Origin: Bacteroidota bacterium
Lineage (GTDB): Bacteria; Bacteroidota; Bacteroidia; Bacteroidales; Paludibacteraceae
DNA length: 12,087 nucleotides
NCBI GenBank assembly: GCA_021804525.1
Contig: JAJZHJ010000012.1
Coordinates: 1 to 12,087, forward strand
Direction of reading: 5' to 3'
Of this stretch, positions 6,717-12,087 are shown piece by piece (the first letter of the stretch is position 1; every line of letters starts with the position of its first letter). Below the pieces are notes generated by a model, which made no database searches, was not told where the DNA came from, and saw only the letters and a program-made list of their open reading frames with translations. The position numbers and the translations under genes were made by a program.

Positions 6717-7918
6717 AAAGTATTTGCAAACGGGGCGATGGCCCGATCAAAGATTCCGTTCATAAAGGCGATTGCCAACCCATAGTTGGTAACCGGCACA
6801 CCAGCTTCTATGGCATCAAACAACCGGCTGAATACCTGTTTTCGTGTGATCATGCAAGCGCCGCATTGAATGACCAACGCATAATCGGTAATTGGAGTTT
6901 TAATTTCATTCAGTCCTGCAAGTACGTCGAATTCCAGTTGTTTCTTCGTAAATTCTCTCAACCATCGGGGTATCTTAAACCGCCCAATGTCTTCGCAGCT
7001 AACCTGATGGGTACACGATTCAAGAATCAGAATTTTATCGCCATCTTTCAGGTTGGCAATTTTTCTGGCTCCTTTCACATATTCTTCAAAAGGTCCCCGC
7101 ATGCGTGCATAAGCCACACTAAAACCGGTTAACGGAATATCAGCCGGAATTATTTTGTTCACAAATCCGAAAGCCTGACTATCAGTTATCACCAATTTTG
7201 GTTTTATACCAGTCTTTTGTAAAAACAATTCCGCTTCGGTTTCTTTCACCACGATGTTGATGGCATCGTTATCCAGCACGTCGCGGATGGCCATTACCTG
7301 GGGCAGAATCATTCTGCCATCAGGGGCTTCTGAATCAACGGGAGTGATAAGCATGACGATGTCGCCACGGGTTATTAATTCTTTCAGTAAGGATGGGCTT
7401 TGATAGGTTGTTTCGGGGATTGTGCTCTTGAGACCTTCAATAACTCCTTCGAGATTAAAACGAGTAATGGCGCTAAACTCAACGATAGAAGCAGTTGTCT
7501 GCTGTTGAATTTTACGGATTGCCTCATTTTGAAGCGGTTCAACATCAGTTTTATTGTTTACAATCAGATAGGGTACTTTATGTCTGTCAAATTTTTCGAT
7601 CAGCATTTCTTCGTATTCGCCGAACGTATTATTGGCAATCACTAACATGGCGCAATCTATTTGTTTGATGACATCCAATGTTTTTGCAATGCGTTTTTCG
7701 CCAAGGTCTCCCTTGTCGTCAATGCCTGCCGTATCGATGATAATGGCAGGCCCGATACCAAATATCTCCATCGATTTTTTTACCGGGTCGGTAGTTGTGC
7801 CTGCTATCTCGGAAACAATAGCAACATCCGATCCGGTGAGGGCATTAATCAATGAGCTTTTGCCAAAATTACGGCGACCAAAAATGCCGATGTGTGGTTT
7901 TAAGTCTTTGCCTTTCAT
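6713..7918 (-). CDS. hydF: [FeFe] hydrogenase H-cluster maturation GTPase HydF
   Basis: A 401-residue scaffold protein that carries the diiron subcluster precursor and transfers it to apo-HydA. N-terminal GTPase: G1 GRRNFGKSS (14-22), G2 Thr around 41-43, G3 DTAG (62-65), G4 NKTD (122-125), G5 SA (149-150). A dimerisation domain (about 180-285) and a C-terminal cluster domain follow. Cluster ligands are CTH (Cys302, His304) and CGAC (Cys352, Cys355). The usual HCxxC is QCGAC here, so the exchangeable His is Gln351. The length is typical. It starts 14 bp after hydG and overlaps hydE by 4 bp, so all three maturases are probably one transcript. ATG 7918 is chosen because it gives the normal N-terminus, about 13 residues before G1. 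Confidence 0.95.
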   Translation of the reverse strand: MKGKDLKPHIGIFGRRNFGKSSLINALTGSDVAIVSEIAGTTTDPVKKSMEIFGIGPAIIIDTAGIDDKGDLGEKRIAKTLDVIKQIDCAMLVIANNTFGEYEEMLIEKFDRHKVPYLIVNNKTDVEPLQNEAIRKIQQQTTASIVEFSAITRFNLEGVIEGLKSTIPETTYQSPSLLKELITRGDIVMLITPVDSEAPDGRMILPQVMAIRDVLDNDAINIVVKETEAELFLQKTGIKPKLVITDSQAFGFVNKIIPADIPLTGFSVAYARMRGPFEEYVKGARKIANLKDGDKILILESCTHQVSCEDIGRFKIPRWLREFTKKQLEFDVLAGLNEIKTPITDYALVIQCGACMITRKQVFSRLFDAIEAGVPVTNYGLAIAFMNGIFDRAIAPFANTL

Positions 7919-7932
7919 CTTGTTTCTGTCTT

Positions 7933-9360
7933 TTAGAAATACAAATCCCGTTTACCTAATTTTAGTTGTTCAATCTTTTCTCTGACGGATATTTTTATTT
8001 TTTCATCATCCAGTTTTTCAATATTGTTATTTATCACTTCCCACCCTTTTTTTGCCGTATTTTCGGGTGCATAATCTATCAAATATTCAGCTAAAGTCAG
8101 TATGGCATTAGGAGAACAATATCGTTTAATGAATCCAGGGACAGAGAATTCCATAAAGTGCTCACCTGTACGGTTAAGTCGGTAACAGGCCGTGCAAAAA
8201 GAGGGAAGCATATCTTGCTCAAGCAATTCATTGATAATTTCATTCAATGAGCGGTCGTCATTAATCTGAAATTGCCCTTTATCTAAATTGTTGTCAGAGT
8301 CTTGTTTCTCGGAATAGCTGCCCAGCTCAATTTTTGTTCCTCCATCAATTTGTGAAACACCAAACTGAAAAATTTCATTCCGCAGATGCGCTGGTTCTCT
8401 TGCAGTAAGTATCATTCCGGTGTATGGAACGGCAAGACGAAGTATGGCAACAAGCTTGGTGAAATCGCTGTCGTTGACAAAATAGCTTTGATCAATGTCA
8501 AGCGTGGAAGCATCTTTAACCCGTGGAAATGAAATAGTATGCGGTCCTACATTATAGCAAGCTTCCAAATGATTAGTATGACGCACCAATCCCAATACTT
8601 CAAAACGCCAATCGTACAAACCAAACAAAGCACCAATTCCAACATCATCTATACCCGCTTCCTGTGCCCTGTCTAATGCGGTAAGCCTGTAATTATAGTC
8701 TGTTTTTTTCCCTGATAGGTGATATGTTTTATATGCTTTGGGATGATAGGTTTCCTGAAATACCTGAAACGTACCAATTCCCGATGCCTTCACGGTTTTA
8801 AATCCGTCTATGTCTAAAGGGGCAGCATTAATATTGACTCGTCTCATTTCACCGTTTCCCCTTTTTACGGTATAGGCTAATTTTACGGTGTGGGCAATGA
8901 ATTCAGGTGTATAGAATGGATGTTCACCAAAAACGAGGATTAATCGTTTTTGTCCGTTGTCTTCCAAAACTGAAATTTCGCTGATAATTTCGTCATCAGA
9001 AAGGGTTTTTCTTATTGCATTGGGATTTGATGTTCTAAAACCACAATAAGTACAGTTGTTTGTACACCGATTCCCTATATAAAGAGGTGCAAACAGCACA
9101 ATCCTATTGCCATAAATGGTACGTTTAAGCGTTCTGGCACCTTCTTTTATTTCTTCTATTAGTCCTGCATCATTGGTATTTACCAGCACTGCAACCTCTT
9201 CAAGATTTAACCGTTGTTTTGCTAACGATTTAACAATGATTTCGCGAACGCGTTTTTTGGTTGAAATGGTATTGTTGATATAAGCCCAGATTTCTTCTGC
9301 ATCGATGAACGGCTTTATCGGTTCATCGGGAATGTTATACTTTTCGGGAGTGAATTTCAT
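7933..9360 (-). CDS. hydG: [FeFe] hydrogenase H-cluster maturase HydG (radical SAM tyrosine lyase)
   Basis: From the internal ATG at 9360 this is a 475-residue HydG. It splits tyrosine to p-cresol and dehydroglycine and converts the latter to CO and cyanide on an auxiliary cluster, giving the Fe(CO)2(CN) synthon. The ThiH-like radical-SAM motif is Cys99-X3-Cys103-X2-Cys106. The HydG-specific auxiliary cluster site CX2C-X22-C is intact (Cys389, Cys392, Cys415), which separates it from ThiH. The reading frame is open to an upstream ATG at 9423, but that would add 21 hydrophobic residues not expected in HydG and would place the start within 2 bases of an exact -7 promoter element, upstream of the likely transcription start; 9360 is therefore preferred. 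First gene of hydG-hydF-hydE. Confidence 0.94.
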   Translation of the reverse strand: MKFTPEKYNIPDEPIKPFIDAEEIWAYINNTISTKKRVREIIVKSLAKQRLNLEEVAVLVNTNDAGLIEEIKEGARTLKRTIYGNRIVLFAPLYIGNRCTNNCTYCGFRTSNPNAIRKTLSDDEIISEISVLEDNGQKRLILVFGEHPFYTPEFIAHTVKLAYTVKRGNGEMRRVNINAAPLDIDGFKTVKASGIGTFQVFQETYHPKAYKTYHLSGKKTDYNYRLTALDRAQEAGIDDVGIGALFGLYDWRFEVLGLVRHTNHLEACYNVGPHTISFPRVKDASTLDIDQSYFVNDSDFTKLVAILRLAVPYTGMILTAREPAHLRNEIFQFGVSQIDGGTKIELGSYSEKQDSDNNLDKGQFQINDDRSLNEIINELLEQDMLPSFCTACYRLNRTGEHFMEFSVPGFIKRYCSPNAILTLAEYLIDYAPENTAKKGWEVINNNIEKLDDEKIKISVREKIEQLKLGKRDLYF

Positions 9361-9424
9361 GGTAGATTGGAATATCAAGTTAATTAAAAATGATATGGCA
9401 AGATTTTGAAAAAAAGAAACCATG

Positions 9425-9432
9425 CAAATATA
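9425..9432 (-). promoter_or_regulatory. -7 element of the hydGFE promoter
   Basis: Read on the - strand, TATATTTG (9432 down to 9425) matches TAnnTTTG exactly. Transcription would begin near 9419, about 58 bases before the preferred hydG start at 9360. No TTG occurs where a -33 element should be; an inverted repeat occupies that space, which suggests a promoter that needs an activator or is controlled by a repressor. Confidence 0.5.
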
Positions 9433-9436
9433 CGTA

Positions 9437-9464
9437 TGAATTAAGGATACTATTCTTTAATTCA
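9437..9464. repeat. Inverted repeat in the -33 region of the hydGFE promoter (possible operator)
   Basis: TGAATTAA (9437-9444) and TTAATTCA (9457-9464) are perfect 8-base inverted arms around 12 bases; after one mismatch two further positions (GA 9446-9447 / TC 9454-9455) also pair. It starts 4 bases upstream of the -7 element. Size and position suit a dimeric regulator. It does not match the FNR (TTGAT-N4-ATCAA) or Rex consensus. Confidence 0.4.
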
Positions 9465-9486
9465 GGCAATATACTTTTTTATTTTT

Positions 9487-9513
9487 ATGCTCTTTCCGTA
9501 GAATGGAAAGCAT
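9487..9513. repeat. Stem-loop upstream of the hydG promoter
   Basis: ATGC (9487-9490) and TTTCC (9493-9497) pair with GGAAA (9505-9509) and GCAT (9510-9513): nine pairs with one 2-base bulge and a 7-base loop. It lies between the ABC-F stop and the hydG promoter. Read in the - direction it is followed by an A-rich, not U-rich, stretch, so it is not a canonical intrinsic terminator of the ABC-F gene. Confidence 0.35.
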
Positions 9514-9591
9514 AACTAATTGAACTATTCAAAGAGAAAAATAATAAAACAATCCGTCAATGGACTGATCGTTCATTGAAATGACTCGCGG

Positions 9592-9607
9592 ATGAATTAA
9601 AATTCAT
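9592..9607. repeat. AT-rich palindrome just after the ABC-F gene
   Basis: ATGAAT (9592-9597) and ATTCAT (9602-9607) can form a 6-bp stem with a 4-base loop, about 45 bp past the ABC-F stop. It shares TGAATTAA with the left arm of the repeat at 9437. It is too AT-rich to be called a terminator with confidence. Confidence 0.2.
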
Positions 9608-9650
9608 TTTGGGAGTAAATAATATGCTTAAAGTTATGAGAGAGTATCTG

Positions 9651-11330
<1,680 letters not shown>

Positions 11331-11581
11331 TTAGATGTTGTTTTTGAGTTGTTTGTGTGTTTTACTCCAATAATTGTATGCCAAATGTTTTTGGTGCAAC
11401 ATGGATGGATAGATAGAGAGAAGGCGATCTCATCATAGAATTTTCTTAATTGGCAGGAAGTAATTTGTCTTTTTTAGTGCCAAAAAGGAGAATGTGTTTT
11501 TCTAAAGCAGTATTCTGTTTGCTTTATTTAAACTGAAAATCAATTAGTTATCATTATTTTCATAGGTGAGTTACCGGGGTG

Positions 11582-11589
11582 CAAAGGTA
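11582..11589 (-). promoter_or_regulatory. -7 element, possible distant promoter of the ABC-F gene
   Basis: On the - strand TACCTTTG (11589 down to 11582) matches TAnnTTTG exactly. No -33 TTG is at normal spacing. It is the only exact leftward match I found between the ABC-F start and the window edge; if used, the leader is about 305 bases long and contains a tiny open frame of 7 codons (11563-11540) of doubtful meaning. Confidence 0.35.
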
Positions 11590-11934
11590 GTGATATTTTC
11601 TGATAACTCTTTAAAGTAAGCATGTCCAAACCGTATTTATACTTCTTTGCCTTCAATCAAATAGGGCAAAATTGCCATGCTTTTGCTTTTTAATGCAACG
11701 GTTTTTTGTTCAAAGCACGTGTCAAAAGAAGTTGTGGATTCTAAGTTTTAATAACCTATTAGAGATTGATTTGTTTTGCAACGTTACAGTCAGATATTAT
11801 CACTGACTTCTATATGTATTTAATTCATTGTATACAAGTATTCTATATAGTAACAATAGACAGTAAATGGTGAAGATATTCCTGTTTTTAAGTTGTTTTT
11901 TGTTGTGCTTTTTTATATTGTGCGACTTAAAAAG

Positions 11935-11967
11935 TTGGATAAGTTCTAATGTTAATGCGTACCTTTG
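11935..11967 (+). promoter_or_regulatory. Rightward promoter near the right edge
   Basis: TTG at 11935-11937 is followed after 22 bases by TACCTTTG (11960-11967), an exact -7 element at slightly long but acceptable spacing. The upstream 60 bases are rich in T and A runs. Transcription would start near 11973 and run towards the window edge, so the main target may lie outside the window. Confidence 0.45.
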
Positions 11968-11972
11968 TCTTA

Positions 11973-12060
11973 TATATTACATCGAAATGTGTCGAAACCG
12001 ACAATTCGCAACAATCTTCTTTGCTATTAGACTGAGATTGTTCTTTTTCTCTCTCTTTTC
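11973..12060 (+). ncRNA. Candidate small RNA or transcript leader with two stem-loops
   Basis: Downstream of the promoter at 11935-11967, TGTCG (11990-11994) pairs with CGACA (11999-12003) around a 4-base loop, and AACAATCT (12010-12017) pairs with AGATTGTT (12035-12042) around 17 bases. The second hairpin is followed by a T/C-rich run (12043-12060) that could serve as a weak intrinsic terminator. The unit would make an RNA of roughly 75-90 bases. It could equally be the leader of a gene or rRNA operon beyond the edge. No known RNA family is recognised. Confidence 0.25.
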
Positions 12061-12087
12061 TTCCATTTCTTATTTTTTTTTAATTCA

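Noticed and set aside
7933..9360. HydG as thiamine synthesis enzyme ThiH
   Set aside because: The C-terminal CX2C-X22-C auxiliary cluster site is present and the gene is coupled to hydF and hydE; no thi genes are nearby.
9487..9513. Stem-loop as intrinsic terminator of the ABC-F gene
   Set aside because: In the - direction the hairpin is followed by A-rich, not U-rich, sequence, and it lies about 140 bp past the stop codon.
11867..12087. An open frame on the + strand starting with ATG at 11867 and running off the right edge (at least 73 codons, hydrophobic, Phe/Leu-rich)
   Set aside because: The composition follows from T-rich DNA, no domain is recognisable, and an exact -7 promoter element and hairpins lie inside it. 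A truncated membrane protein cannot be fully excluded without sequence beyond the edge.

Overview
The window looks like chromosomal DNA of an anaerobic fermentative member of Bacteroidota, most likely order Bacteroidales. The reasons are the AT-rich intergenic DNA, several exact copies of the Bacteroidetes -7 promoter element TAnnTTTG, mostly absent Shine-Dalgarno sequences, and a Bacteroidetes-style YbiT-like ABC-F protein. No mobile element, CRISPR array, tRNA or rRNA gene was seen.

Layout from left to right: (1) plsC, an acyl-acyl-carrier/1-acylglycerol-phosphate-type acyltransferase, on the + strand with its own consensus promoter. (2) A 326-bp gene-free leader, then the + strand operon hydC-hydB-hydA, encoding a trimeric NAD(H)-linked [FeFe] hydrogenase (NuoE-like, NuoF-like and catalytic subunits). 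(3) A secreted SGNH/GDSL hydrolase gene on the - strand, convergent with hydA with only 12 bp between the stop codons. (4) The - strand operon hydG-hydF-hydE, encoding the complete set of H-cluster maturases (HydG makes the Fe(CO)(CN) synthon, HydE acts on it, HydF is the GTPase scaffold that delivers the diiron subcluster to HydA). (5) An ABC-F ATPase on the - strand. (6) About 800 bp without a convincing gene, holding a possible distant promoter for the ABC-F gene and, near the right edge, a rightward promoter followed by two stem-loops.

Functionally, the two hyd operons form one self-sufficient hydrogenase locus: enzyme and maturation machinery face each other and are separated only by the SGNH gene. 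The enzyme probably re-oxidises fermentative NADH (or takes up H2). The HydB subunit is a bare NuoF core without the extra N- and C-terminal iron-sulfur domains of the well-studied electron-bifurcating HydABC enzymes, so a simpler NADH-H2 enzyme is a real possibility.

I found no wholly new system. The points most worth checking are the stripped HydB, the TSCSPGW variant of the H-cluster motif in HydA, the Gln in place of the usual exchangeable His of HydF, an ABC-F protein with one coherent degenerate ATP site, perfect AT-rich inverted repeats upstream of the -7 elements of both hyd operons, and a possible small RNA or transcript leader at the right end.
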